Shown here piece by piece: positions 51,415-59,374 of a stretch of DNA of 64,000 nucleotides. The stretch covers positions 81,902-145,901 of the forward strand of contig CAYRLW010000001.1 in assembly GCA_964425215.1 (NCBI GenBank), in the 5' to 3' direction. The stretch is from CAYRLW01 sp964425215. Its GTDB lineage: Bacteria; Spirochaetota; Spirochaetia; Treponematales; Breznakiellaceae. The notes beneath the pieces were generated by a model. The model was not told the origin of the DNA and did no database searches. It saw nothing but the letters and a program-made list of their open reading frames with translations. The translations under genes were made by a program, and so were the position numbers. Position 1 is the stretch's first letter. Each line of letters starts with the position of its first letter.

Positions 51415-52173
51415 ATGAAATTTATTGCCCCCCTAGCCACCATCTTGCTGTTTTCTTTGCCATCGTTCCTTTTTTCCCAAACCAAAAACCCTTCCGCGCC
51501 CACCGTAGCGGAATTGGTAGATCGAATCGACAAGAACGAGGTCTACTCTTCCATTCAGTACGAAGGGGAGATGACCATCGAGTACAAGGGTAAAAGGTTC
51601 GTAAAATATTTTAAGGTTCAAGCCAAGGGAAACACCGAGAGTTTCGTGGAATTTACCAATCCGGAAGATCGGGGAACGAAATACCTGAAAAAAGAAGGGA
51701 GACTCTACGTGTATTCCCCGGATACGGAATCGGTGCTCTTGATATCCGGCCACCTGCTCAAAGAGTCCATGATGGGTTCCGATATGTCCTACGAAGACAC
51801 CATAGAAAACGAAACCCTCGCTTCCCGCTACTGGTCAGCCCTTTTGGGGACGGAAACCATAAACGGGCGAAACGCCTGGGTGGTGGACCTTACGGCGAAA
51901 AAAAAGACCGAAAGCTATCCCCGAGAAAAATTGTGGATTGACACGGAGACCGAAGACGTTCTTAGGATGGAATTGTACGCCCTTTCGGGGGCTAAACTGA
52001 AGGAGTATAACCTGATCCGCGCCCAGGAAATCGGTAAGAGGAGGTTTCCCGTGGAATTCGAAATGCGGGATCTACTACGTCAGGGAAGCCGAACAGTGCT
52101 TAAAATGAACCACGTTGTTTTAGATGCTCCCATCAACGATTCCGTGTTCAGCATGAGGAATTTACAGCGATGA
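51415..52173 (+). CDS. LolA-like outer-membrane-lipoprotein-sorting family protein
   Basis: 252 aa. Signal peptide (FIAPLATILLFSLPSFLFS, cleavage after FSQ or nearby). The mature part fits the 'outer membrane lipoprotein-sorting protein' family (COG2834-like): MTIEYKGKRFVKYFKVQAKG, RGTKYLKKEGRLYVYSPD, ISGHLLKESMMGSDMSYED, YPREKLWIDTETEDVLRMELYALSG (in parts). The fold is an open beta-barrel that carries lipid or lipoprotein through the periplasm. AAAGGAG precedes the ATG. It overlaps the next gene by 4 nt. Confidence 0.85.
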   Translation: MKFIAPLATILLFSLPSFLFSQTKNPSAPTVAELVDRIDKNEVYSSIQYEGEMTIEYKGKRFVKYFKVQAKGNTESFVEFTNPEDRGTKYLKKEGRLYVYSPDTESVLLISGHLLKESMMGSDMSYEDTIENETLASRYWSALLGTETINGRNAWVVDLTAKKKTESYPREKLWIDTETEDVLRMELYALSGAKLKEYNLIRAQEIGKRRFPVEFEMRDLLRQGSRTVLKMNHVVLDAPINDSVFSMRNLQR

Positions 52174-53474
52174 AAAAAAACAATGTTAACCGCCGCCGTT
52201 TCAAACCGAGAGGGATGGTTTTTTTTCTACTGGCTTTATCAGCCTGGTGCTCTACGTCGGTTTCGGCCGAGCAATGGAATTTTTCAGGTCTTTTTACGAG
52301 TACCGTAGCGGGTAGCGTGGGCCCCGACTATCCAGGAACCGGGGTGCAAGGCACGGGAGGGATGGAGGAATACGCGAACCTAAGGCTTACCATTCCCTCG
52401 GGAGAACGGGGAACGGTTTTCGCCGCGGTAAACCTGATCGCCGCTTCCGGTACCTATGTTCCCGTTTCCGGAACCGCTTTGGCTTCTTCCTTCGTTTCGG
52501 GACCGGGGTATTCCGCCGCGATGGAGGTTGAACGGCTCTATTACCGCATCGAATCCGACGCCTTCGACCAACAGGTGGGCCTGCTTCGTATACCCTTTGG
52601 GTACGGGCAGGCATGGAAACCCAGCGATTTTTTAGCTTCACCGAATCCGCTTAATCCTAACGCCCGTTCCCGGGGTTCCTTGGGAGCCGTTTTTTTGGCC
52701 TATCCTTCGGATACCGTGGAGGCGGAAGCCTTCATCGCCGCTGGCCCGGATTCTACTGCCCTCCGAGGCGAAGGCGCCCTTGGGGGAACGATGCTGGAGT
52801 ACCACGGCTCCGTCGGGAGCGTTCAGGGCCTTTACGCGCTTCAGGCTCCCCCAAAGGGGGCCCGATGGCCGGTTCATCGGTTTGGATTTTCCGGGAAAAT
52901 CGACGCGGGCCTTTCGGTGGTCCTGGACGCGCTCTACGTGCTGGACGGGAACGTTATCGCATCGGGGTACTACTACGATAAACCCTGGAACGGCTTCCAG
53001 GGTTTAAACGCCGCCCTGGGAATCGACTATTCGTTTATGGACGGGAAAATGTACGCCGTTTTGCAGTACCTGTATAACGGAGGCGGGGCTTTAAATCCGG
53101 GAGAAGACTTGGACGCTCTGTACAGCGGCGCGCCGAACGTGTGGAGCGGTACGCCGCCGGCTCAACGGAGCCTGAGGACCGACATTCCTGTGGGACCGCT
53201 GAATCGGAAGAATTATCTGTACCAAGGGACCACGTACAGCTATGACGATTATACGCGCTGGACCTTCTCTTGGATTCTCTGCGCCGACGACCTTTCGCTC
53301 CTACCGTCCCTCGCATACGAACAGGAACCTTTTCAAGGGTGCACCGTGGACATCACCGTCCGCTTCCCCTTGGATCTCCATACCTTCAATCAAGGTCTTT
53401 GGTATGGAGAATTGGGGCCCGTTTTCCAAGGGGAATCGGCGGATTTGGCGCTCCTTGTTACATTGCGGCTTTAG
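52170..53474 (+). CDS. Predicted outer-membrane beta-barrel protein
   Basis: 434 aa. A long basic N-terminus (KKNNVNRRRFKPRG) precedes a signal peptide that cleaves near VSAE at residue 34. The mature protein has Gly-, Tyr- and Ser-rich strand-like segments (AMEVERLYYRIES, QVGLLRIPFGYGQAW, SVVLDALYVLDGNV, YAVLQYLYNGGG) and ends in LALLVTLRL, a C-terminal strand typical of barrels. It resembles porin-like or DUF1302-like proteins but I cannot assign a family. The start shares ATGA with the LolA-like gene, so it is made in step with it. Confidence 0.7.
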   Translation: MKKNNVNRRRFKPRGMVFFLLALSAWCSTSVSAEQWNFSGLFTSTVAGSVGPDYPGTGVQGTGGMEEYANLRLTIPSGERGTVFAAVNLIAASGTYVPVSGTALASSFVSGPGYSAAMEVERLYYRIESDAFDQQVGLLRIPFGYGQAWKPSDFLASPNPLNPNARSRGSLGAVFLAYPSDTVEAEAFIAAGPDSTALRGEGALGGTMLEYHGSVGSVQGLYALQAPPKGARWPVHRFGFSGKIDAGLSVVLDALYVLDGNVIASGYYYDKPWNGFQGLNAALGIDYSFMDGKMYAVLQYLYNGGGALNPGEDLDALYSGAPNVWSGTPPAQRSLRTDIPVGPLNRKNYLYQGTTYSYDDYTRWTFSWILCADDLSLLPSLAYEQEPFQGCTVDITVRFPLDLHTFNQGLWYGELGPVFQGESADLALLVTLRL

Positions 53475-53476
53475 AT

Positions 53477-54499
53477 CTACAAACCTTCCATGAATCGCAG
53501 AATTGTATCGTGGAGGTACGGCAGATCCTCGTGGACAAAATCCGGATAGATGACCGTGGATTTTTTTGATTCTATCTTGTTATAAGCGGCGAATTGGGTC
53601 GAAGGCGGACAGATGGTATCCATCAATCCCAGTCCCAGCAATACTTCTCCCCGAATCCGGGGGGCCAGGTGTTGTATGTCGATATACCCCAGATTCGTAA
53701 AAACCTCCGTCTCCCGTTCGTGCAGGGGGTCGAAGCGGCGGAACCACTGACGCAATTCGTCGTAGGCTTCCTTTGCCAGGTCGATTTCCCAAACCCGTCG
53801 GTAGTCGCTGAGGAAGGGGTACACCGGTGCTGCCCGGGCGATGCGGGGTTCCAGGGCCGCGCAGGCGATAGTAAGGCCGCCCCCTTGGCTCCAGCCGGTG
53901 GCTCCAATTCGATTCGGGTCCACCCCTTCCATATCCATAAGAATCCTCGCCAGTCGGACCGTATCCATAAAAATGGAGCGGAAAAGAAGCCTTTCCGGAT
54001 GCCCTGCCAGGGCGTCTTCCAGACCCCGGATAATATGGCCGCTGAACGTATAGCCCTGGGTGGCGCCGTTGTCCAGCGACCGGCCGCCCTGGCCCCGGCA
54101 GTCCAGGGCCGCCACGGTAAAGCCCGAAGCCGCCAGCCCCAGCCGGGTTGACCAATCCCCGCTGTGTCCCGAATAACCGTGGAACTGAAGGATCGCCGGA
54201 CCCTTGCCGTTGGCGCCGGCTCGGCGTTGGGCCGCTTCCCCCACGGGTTTAACCAATTTCGCGTACACCCGAGCGCCGCCGATTCCGGTGAACCATAGGT
54301 CGTAATATTCCGCGAAAACGGGATCCTTACCCCGGCCTTGGGGAGGCTGTAGCGTAGCCTTCGTACATTCCACCTCTGCCGGAGTGCTTTCCAACTCCTG
54401 GAGGGCCCGTTCCCAATAGGCGTCAAAATCCATGGGTCTTGGGTTTATTCCGTGGTATTCTTTTAGTTTTTCCAAGGGCATGTCGAACGTTAATGGCAT
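53477..54499 (-). CDS. CE7 acetylxylan/cephalosporin-C-type esterase
   Basis: 340 aa alpha/beta hydrolase of carbohydrate-esterase family 7. Family marks: RGQGG in ALDCRGQGGRS, nucleophile Ser in GWSQGGG, and the late HE with the catalytic His (DFVHEDLP). It deacetylates xylan oligomers or cephalosporin C. No signal peptide, so it acts in the cytoplasm on imported oligomers. GGAGG lies just before the ATG. It converges on the barrel gene with a 2-bp gap. Confidence 0.9.
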   Translation of the reverse strand: MPLTFDMPLEKLKEYHGINPRPMDFDAYWERALQELESTPAEVECTKATLQPPQGRGKDPVFAEYYDLWFTGIGGARVYAKLVKPVGEAAQRRAGANGKGPAILQFHGYSGHSGDWSTRLGLAASGFTVAALDCRGQGGRSLDNGATQGYTFSGHIIRGLEDALAGHPERLLFRSIFMDTVRLARILMDMEGVDPNRIGATGWSQGGGLTIACAALEPRIARAAPVYPFLSDYRRVWEIDLAKEAYDELRQWFRRFDPLHERETEVFTNLGYIDIQHLAPRIRGEVLLGLGLMDTICPPSTQFAAYNKIESKKSTVIYPDFVHEDLPYLHDTILRFMEGL

Positions 54500-54726
54500 G
54501 GATAACCTCCGCTTTTATAGAAAGGATGTTTGGCTACTTTGATTGTGCTTCCAGAAATATCTTAGCGCAAGCCGCGGTTTCAAAATCGATGGTGCAAAAA
54601 TCAGAAATTCTCGTTTTCATAAACCAATGATAGTATAGCGGATGCAGGCGGTTTTTGGCCTCTCCCAATTCCTTATTTCTTTAAATTCGTATAGAAGCGG
54701 TGGTTTTTCCGTACTATACTTTTTTC

Positions 54727-55242
54727 ATGTATACCACAATTTCTAACGAATCGGCTTACGAATTGCTTAACGGCGGCGGTGTTGTTTGGGTGTGTAGCCG
54801 GGGCGAGGATGGGCGTTACGATCTGGCGCCTATCGGCTGGAATTGCCCCCTGGATTACGACCCGGTTTCGCGGATCCTCTTTGTGATCGATCCTACACAC
54901 CGAACCTTTTTAAACGTGAAAGCCCGGGGGACCTTCGCGGCGGCCCTGCCGACCTTTGGGCAAAAGGGGCTGGTAGAACAAACCGGTTCGGTTTCCGGGG
55001 CGGAGGTGGATAAATACGACCGCTTTGCTATCCCCAGCCGGAAGGGAACCGCCATCGACGTCCGAATTCCAGAAGCCGTGGCCGGCTGGCTAGAATGCCG
55101 GGTGCTGGAGATTCACCGGATCGGTTCCGTGGCCCTGGTGGCGGGGGAGGTGCTCCACGCGGAAGCCCAAAAGAACGCCTGGGAGCTCAAATTATACCAC
55201 CGGGGAGACCAGGGGTACTACAAAATCGGGAATCGGTTGTAG
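54727..55242 (+). CDS. Flavin reductase-like / FMN-binding split-barrel protein
   Basis: 171 aa. SYELLNGGGVVWVCSRGEDGRYDLAPIGWNCPLDYDP (in parts) and AALPTFGQKGLVEQTGSVSGAEVDKYDRF, with a conserved late Gly and Tyr, fit flavoredoxin or flavin-reductase-like domains (PF01613), which bind FMN and transfer electrons. No signal peptide. The ATG lies 6 nt after TATACT (54715-54720); the -35 is weak and no ribosome site is seen. The stop is the first base group of the GC-rich repeat copy B. Confidence 0.82.
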   Translation: MYTTISNESAYELLNGGGVVWVCSRGEDGRYDLAPIGWNCPLDYDPVSRILFVIDPTHRTFLNVKARGTFAAALPTFGQKGLVEQTGSVSGAEVDKYDRFAIPSRKGTAIDVRIPEAVAGWLECRVLEIHRIGSVALVAGEVLHAEAQKNAWELKLYHRGDQGYYKIGNRL

Positions 55243-55350
55243 GGGGGGCCGCGCCATCGCCCCGGAGCGATCGCAGAGCGCTCCGGGGAAGGGCGCGGCG
55301 GGGGGCGCGTCGGATGTCCCGTGGGTGCCGTAGGAACTTTGGCGCCCCCC
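55242..55350 (+). repeat. GC-rich double-hairpin element, copy B
   Basis: GGGGGGGCCGCG, an inner hairpin with 10-bp arms CCCCGGAGCG/CGCTCCGGGG, CGCGGC, GGGGGGCGCGTCGGATG, a 25-bp variable part, GGCGCCCCCC (55341-55350). It begins at the last base of the flavin-reductase stop and ends 41 bp before the AAA ATPase, so it lies in the leader of that gene or between two transcripts. Confidence 0.85.
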
Positions 55351-55390
55351 ATGGTATACTGGGCCCTGTACGAACACTCGGGGGGGAGCC

Positions 55391-57142
55391 ATGGCCGAAC
55401 AGTTGATTCTAAAAAATTTACCCTTTATAAAAATTTTGCCCGCCTGGGCTCAGGAATTGTCCTACAAATATTGCTCTAAAACAGCGAATCTGTACCTGCT
55501 TCACGGGAATATCCGGGATTTTTTACCCCACAAAATGAACGAGGGGGAGTTTATTTTTGTCCGGATTCAAGAGTACGTTTCGGAGGTTCTTTTTGGGAAC
55601 CGGGATATTATTGCGTTTTACGACCGTTCCAGCGGGGTATCCTTCTGTACCGTGGAGATGGCCAGGGATTATAAAAAGGCTATGACGGCCCGGTTCCCCG
55701 ATACGGAGGAATCGGATTTTATTTCTTCGGACCCCCAAAAGAGTTTTTTTTACCTGGAAAAATATTTTTTAATGAATATTCCGGAAAAACGGCGGATTGT
55801 GCTGATTATGGACTACGCGGAGACTATTATCCCCGCCAGCGATATCGCCCGGCTTTCGGAGGAAGACCGGTACTGTTTGGTTACCCTGAATCGGTGGTCC
55901 CACGACCCAATTTTTACTAAGGGGGACGTTTCGATTCTGCTGTTAACGGAAAATTTAACCGATCTGTCGCCCCGTCTGGTGGGGTCCCCTTCCACGGTTA
56001 AGGTACGGATTCCTATTCCGGACCAAACGGTCCGCGCGAGTTTCCTGCGGTTTTTGGAAGCCCAGGGGACGCTCCTGCTGGACCGGGGGTTGGACGCGGA
56101 GCGGGTAGCGGCGGTAACCAGCGGGCTCAATTTGATGAATTTAAACCGGCTGGTTTCCGAAAGTTTCCAGGAGGACAAGGCCCTGTCCATGGAGTATATC
56201 CGACTTAAAAAGAAGGAGATTATAGAAAACGAAGCGGCGGGGCTTTTGGAGTTTATGGAAACGGAGCACGATCTTTCCTTCGTTTCGGGCCACGATTTTG
56301 TTAAGAAACGGTTTAAAAACGCCGCCCGGGCGATAAAACAGGGGCGCTTGGACGTGCTTCCCATGGGGTACCTGATCGCCGGGCCTGTGGGTACGGGGAA
56401 AAGTTTTATGGTCAGCGCCTTTGCGGGGGAGATCGGGATTCCCATGGTCAAGTTCCGCAATTTCCGATCCAAGTGGCAGGGGGTCACCGAGTCAAACCTG
56501 GAAAAGGTGTTGAATATTCTGACGGCCATGTCGCCGGTGGCGGTGATGATCGACGAGGCGGACGCGTTTCTGGGGGACCGGGACCAGGAGGGGGATTCGG
56601 GGACTAGCAACCGGGTATTCGCCCAAATCGCTAGTTTTATGGGAAACACCGAGTACCGGGGAAAGATTATTTGGTTTTTAATCACCTGTAGGCCCGATCT
56701 AATCCCCATCGACCTAAAACGGCAGGGGCGGGCGGAGGAACACCTGGCCCTATTCTACCCCGAATCGGAGGCCGAAAAAGAGGCCCTATTCGACACCCTG
56801 GTTCGTAAATTGGATCTTTCAATCCGAAAATTTTCAATTACCGACGTGCTCAAGCGGTTCCGCCACGAGTTTTCCGGGGCGGATCTGGAGGCGGTGTTGA
56901 TCCGGGCCAAGTTCAGGGCCGCCATGGACGATCGGACCTTCGTAACCCGGGAAGATATGGAAGAGGCTATGGGGGATTTTGTGCCCCCCGCGTACCCCTA
57001 CGAAATAGAACTGCAAAACCTGGTCGCGGTTTTGGAGTGTACGTCCAAAGAAATGGTCCCCAAACGGTTCCAAAACCTGGATAGGACCCGGTTGGTTCGG
57101 GATATCCGGGAGCTCAAGTCCCTGATCGGGGAACGGGATTAG
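55391..57142 (+). CDS. AAA ATPase with a long N-terminal extension
   Basis: 583 aa. The C-terminal AAA module (about 320-560) has Walker A GPVGTGKS at 331-338, Walker B VMIDEADAF, sensor 1 near FLITCRPDL and an SRH-like GRAEEHLALF, closest to the CDC48/FtsH-like branch. The N-terminal 300 residues are not a known domain; SYKYCSKTANLYLLHG and IPDQTVRASFLRFLEAQ resemble a degenerate second AAA-like fold without Walker A. A protein-remodelling role is inferred. No protease motif. GGGGGGAG precedes the ATG. Confidence 0.83.
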   Translation: MAEQLILKNLPFIKILPAWAQELSYKYCSKTANLYLLHGNIRDFLPHKMNEGEFIFVRIQEYVSEVLFGNRDIIAFYDRSSGVSFCTVEMARDYKKAMTARFPDTEESDFISSDPQKSFFYLEKYFLMNIPEKRRIVLIMDYAETIIPASDIARLSEEDRYCLVTLNRWSHDPIFTKGDVSILLLTENLTDLSPRLVGSPSTVKVRIPIPDQTVRASFLRFLEAQGTLLLDRGLDAERVAAVTSGLNLMNLNRLVSESFQEDKALSMEYIRLKKKEIIENEAAGLLEFMETEHDLSFVSGHDFVKKRFKNAARAIKQGRLDVLPMGYLIAGPVGTGKSFMVSAFAGEIGIPMVKFRNFRSKWQGVTESNLEKVLNILTAMSPVAVMIDEADAFLGDRDQEGDSGTSNRVFAQIASFMGNTEYRGKIIWFLITCRPDLIPIDLKRQGRAEEHLALFYPESEAEKEALFDTLVRKLDLSIRKFSITDVLKRFRHEFSGADLEAVLIRAKFRAAMDDRTFVTREDMEEAMGDFVPPAYPYEIELQNLVAVLECTSKEMVPKRFQNLDRTRLVRDIRELKSLIGERD

Positions 57143-57170
57143 GCGCCACATGCACAGGGCAATCGTTTTT

Positions 57171-57207
57171 GGCTCTTTCAGAACCCAGGGAATTTTGAAA
57201 GAAGCTC
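57171..57207. repeat. Dispersed palindrome, degenerate copy
   Basis: GGCTCTTTCAGAACC, loop near CAGG, GAATTTTGAAAGAAGCTC. It matches the family core TCTTTCAAAA with a few mismatches. It lies in the gap after the AAA ATPase gene and may end its transcript. Confidence 0.65.
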
Positions 57208-57257
57208 GGTTCCTAGTGTTTTTTTTTCTAAAGTTGGATACAATAGCCAGGGTCACT

Positions 57258-57353
57258 CTAAAAACCGGTCGTTTTTAGGGCGAACCTGGGTAATTCCTTA
57301 CAGGAATTACATTTTTTATAGGAACAAATCTAAAAACCGAAGGTTTTGGATTT
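57258..57353 (+). promoter_or_regulatory. Three consecutive hairpins in the deoC leader
   Basis: CTAAAAAC/GTTTTTAG (57258-57278), GTAATTCC/GGAATTAC (57290-57310) and AAATC...AAAACC/GGTTTT...GATTT (57326-57353), all in the 240-bp stretch before deoC. The first and third share the AAAAACC/GGTTTTT core, so alternative pairing is possible. Could be an attenuator or RNA-binding site; I recognise no riboswitch class. Confidence 0.5.
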
Positions 57354-57383
57354 GACCCATAGCTTCCCTAAGGAGTGTTCGGT

Positions 57384-58055
57384 ATGTCGAAAGAATGGAC
57401 TAAAGCGTCGATCGCTAAAACGATCGACCACACGTTATTAAAACCCACCGCCACGGCGGAGCAGATCCGGGAACTTTGCATGGAAGCCCGGACCAACCAT
57501 TTTGCCGCGGTGTGCGTGAATCCCCGGTGGGTTTCCCTGGCGGTTAAGGAACTCGCGGGGTCAGGGGTCCTGGTAGCCACGGTTATCGGGTTTCCCCTGG
57601 GTGCAAACACCACGGAAATTAAGGTGGAAGAGGCTAAATTGGCGGTTAAGCAGGGGGCCCACGAGGTGGATATGGTGATCGATCTGGGCTCTTTAAAGGG
57701 CGGGGATTACCGGGCCGTGGAAGAGGATATCCACGCCGTGGTTAAAGCGGCGAATAAGGCCACGGTCAAAGTCATTATTGAAACCTGTTTCCTTTCTAAC
57801 GATGAAAAGCGTCTGGCTTGCGAGGCGGCTATGAAGGCGGGTGCCCATTTTGTAAAAACGTCCACCGGCTTTGGTACCGGCGGCGCCACGGTGGAGGATG
57901 TTAAACTGATGCGCAAAAGCGTGGGCGATGCCCTAAAGGTAAAGGCCTCCGGGGGGATCCGGTCGTACCACGACGCCATCGCCATGCTGGAAGCGGGGGC
58001 CGATCGTCTGGGAACCTCTTCGGGTGTGGCCATTGTGGCGGAGCTTCCGGAGTAG
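57384..58055 (+). CDS. deoC: Deoxyribose-phosphate aldolase
   Basis: Splits 2-deoxyribose 5-phosphate to glyceraldehyde 3-phosphate and acetaldehyde in deoxynucleoside salvage. 223 aa, class I aldolase; the Schiff-base lysine is K158 in FVKTSTGFG and the second Lys is in VKASGGIR. IDHTLLKPTAT, AVCVNPRWV and VATVIGFPLGA are family blocks. AAGGAG lies 8 nt before ATG 57384; an upstream in-frame GTG at 57375 is rejected. It stands before the Bmp/ABC nucleoside-type uptake genes, which fits uptake then breakdown. Confidence 0.95.
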   Translation: MSKEWTKASIAKTIDHTLLKPTATAEQIRELCMEARTNHFAAVCVNPRWVSLAVKELAGSGVLVATVIGFPLGANTTEIKVEEAKLAVKQGAHEVDMVIDLGSLKGGDYRAVEEDIHAVVKAANKATVKVIIETCFLSNDEKRLACEAAMKAGAHFVKTSTGFGTGGATVEDVKLMRKSVGDALKVKASGGIRSYHDAIAMLEAGADRLGTSSGVAIVAELPE

Positions 58056-58094
58056 GGGTGCGGAGACCAGATCGAAGTACACCCATTATTTTTC

Positions 58095-58123
58095 TTGACG
58101 CCCCTTTGGAAGGGGCGTATACT
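58095..58123 (+). promoter_or_regulatory. Strong bmp promoter with palindrome in the spacer
   Basis: TTGACG (58095-58100), 17-nt spacer, TATACT (58118-58123). The spacer with its flank forms a perfect palindrome CGCCCCTT, TGG, AAGGGGCG (58099-58117), a candidate operator. The leader then holds an inverted repeat ACGTCAT/ATGACGT (about 58131-58155) just before the ribosome site. Confidence 0.75.
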
Positions 58124-58166
58124 GGTCGTTACGTCATTAAAACAAAAGATGACGTTAGGAGGTTTT

Positions 58167-59225
58167 ATGAAGAAATTAATAGCGGTGGTAGCAACAGTGG
58201 CGGCCCTTTCGGTCGGAGCCTTCGCTAACGGCTCTCAGGATCAGAAAAAGGCCTCTGGCGGTTCGGCTCCGGCGGCCGCTAAGGACTTTAGGGTAGATTT
58301 GGTTACCGACATCGGTGGTATCGACGACAAGTCCTTTAACCAGAGCACTTGGGAAGGGATTGTTCGGTTCGCCAAGGACTTTAACCTAAAACAGGGGGAC
58401 TATAAGTACCTGCAGTCCGCCGCCGAAGCGGACTATATCCCCAACCTGGCCACCTTCTCCGACGAAAAACCGGACCTGATCGTAGCCCCTGGGTTCCTTT
58501 TTGAAAAATCCATGTCCGATATCGCGGACAAGTATCCGAACAATAAATACCTGATCATCGACACCGTGGTTCCCAAACCAAACGTCGTGTCGGCGGTTTT
58601 CGCCGCCCACGAGGGCTCCTACCTGGTCGGTGTGGCCGCGGGGCTTAAGGCTAAGGCCGACGGCAAGAACGTGGTAGGCTTCCTCGGCGGGATGCAGTTC
58701 CCCCTGATCGAAGCGTTCCAAGCGGGTTTTGAACAGGGCGTCAAGGCCGTGTACCCGGATTGCAAGATCCTTATCGATTACGCCGGCGACTTCGGCGCCC
58801 CCGATAAGGGCCAGGCTATCGCCCAAAAACAATTTAACGCGGGGGCGTATATCATTTTCCACGCCGCCGGCGGTACGGGAAACGGTATGATCAAGGAAGC
58901 CAAGGAACGTTCCTCCAAGGGCGATATCCGCTGGGCCATTGGCGTGGATAAGGACCAGTACAACGACGGTGTGTACGGCGATAAGTCCGCGGTTCTTACG
59001 TCCATGATGAAACGGGTGGACCAGGCGGCCTACGACGTGGCCAAAATGACCATGGACGGCAAATTCCCCGGTGGACAGACCCTGGTATTCTCGGTGGCCA
59101 ACAAGGGCGTCGGGCTCCCCGAAAAGAACCCCAACCTTTCCGCCGATATCCTCGCCAAAATTAAAGAGTATTCCGACAAAATCGCTTCGGGGACCATTAA
59201 GGTTTCCGATAAACCCGCCAAATAA
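58167..59225 (+). CDS. Bmp-family substrate-binding protein (TmpC/PnrA-like)
   Basis: 352 aa. Binds purine nucleosides or similar ligands for the ABC transporter. DLVTDIGGIDDKSFNQSTWEG is the Bmp family start, with LIVAPGFLFEKS, FLGGMQFPLIEAFQAGF and AAGGTGNGMIKEAKE. Signal peptide cleaved at AFA near residue 21. Unlike T. pallidum PnrA, no cysteine follows, so it is probably a soluble periplasmic protein. AGGAGG precedes the ATG, and promoter and terminator suggest strong expression. It is the first gene of the uptake set. Confidence 0.88.
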   Translation: MKKLIAVVATVAALSVGAFANGSQDQKKASGGSAPAAAKDFRVDLVTDIGGIDDKSFNQSTWEGIVRFAKDFNLKQGDYKYLQSAAEADYIPNLATFSDEKPDLIVAPGFLFEKSMSDIADKYPNNKYLIIDTVVPKPNVVSAVFAAHEGSYLVGVAAGLKAKADGKNVVGFLGGMQFPLIEAFQAGFEQGVKAVYPDCKILIDYAGDFGAPDKGQAIAQKQFNAGAYIIFHAAGGTGNGMIKEAKERSSKGDIRWAIGVDKDQYNDGVYGDKSAVLTSMMKRVDQAAYDVAKMTMDGKFPGGQTLVFSVANKGVGLPEKNPNLSADILAKIKEYSDKIASGTIKVSDKPAK

Positions 59226-59242
59226 CCGAGGCTTGTTCAAGT

Positions 59243-59280
59243 CCTAAGAGTTTGCTGGATTTGTCCTGCAAACTCCTAGG
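59243..59280 (+). terminator. Hairpin between bmp and ABC genes, part 1
   Basis: CCTAAGAGTTTGC (59243-59255) pairs with GCAAACTCCTAGG (59268-59280), one mismatch, 12-nt loop. No T-tract; may slow RNA polymerase or protect the bmp mRNA 3' end. Confidence 0.5.
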
Positions 59281-59316
59281 AAGGCAAAAAGCTACCTTTG
59301 GTGGCGGTATAGCAGT

Positions 59317-59359
59317 GGGGGGTGTAAGAAAAAAACAATTTTTTTACACCCCCTTTTTT
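59317..59359 (+). terminator. Rho-independent terminator between bmp and ABC genes
   Basis: GGGGGTGTAA plus a run of A pairs with a run of T plus TTACACCCCC (59344-59353), followed by six T. Probably partial, since the ABC gene starts 15 nt later with no promoter seen; this gives more binding protein than transporter. Confidence 0.75.
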
Positions 59360-59374
59360 ATAGGGGAGAAATCG

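Noticed and set aside
58095..58166. 24-codon upstream extension of the Bmp protein starting at TTG
   Set aside because: It starts in the -35 box and covers the promoter; the signal peptide and AGGAGG point to 58167.
59252..59374. 41-codon upstream extension of the ABC ATPase
   Set aside because: It runs through two hairpins, including a terminator, and lacks similarity to the family start; ATG 59375 has GGGGAGA.
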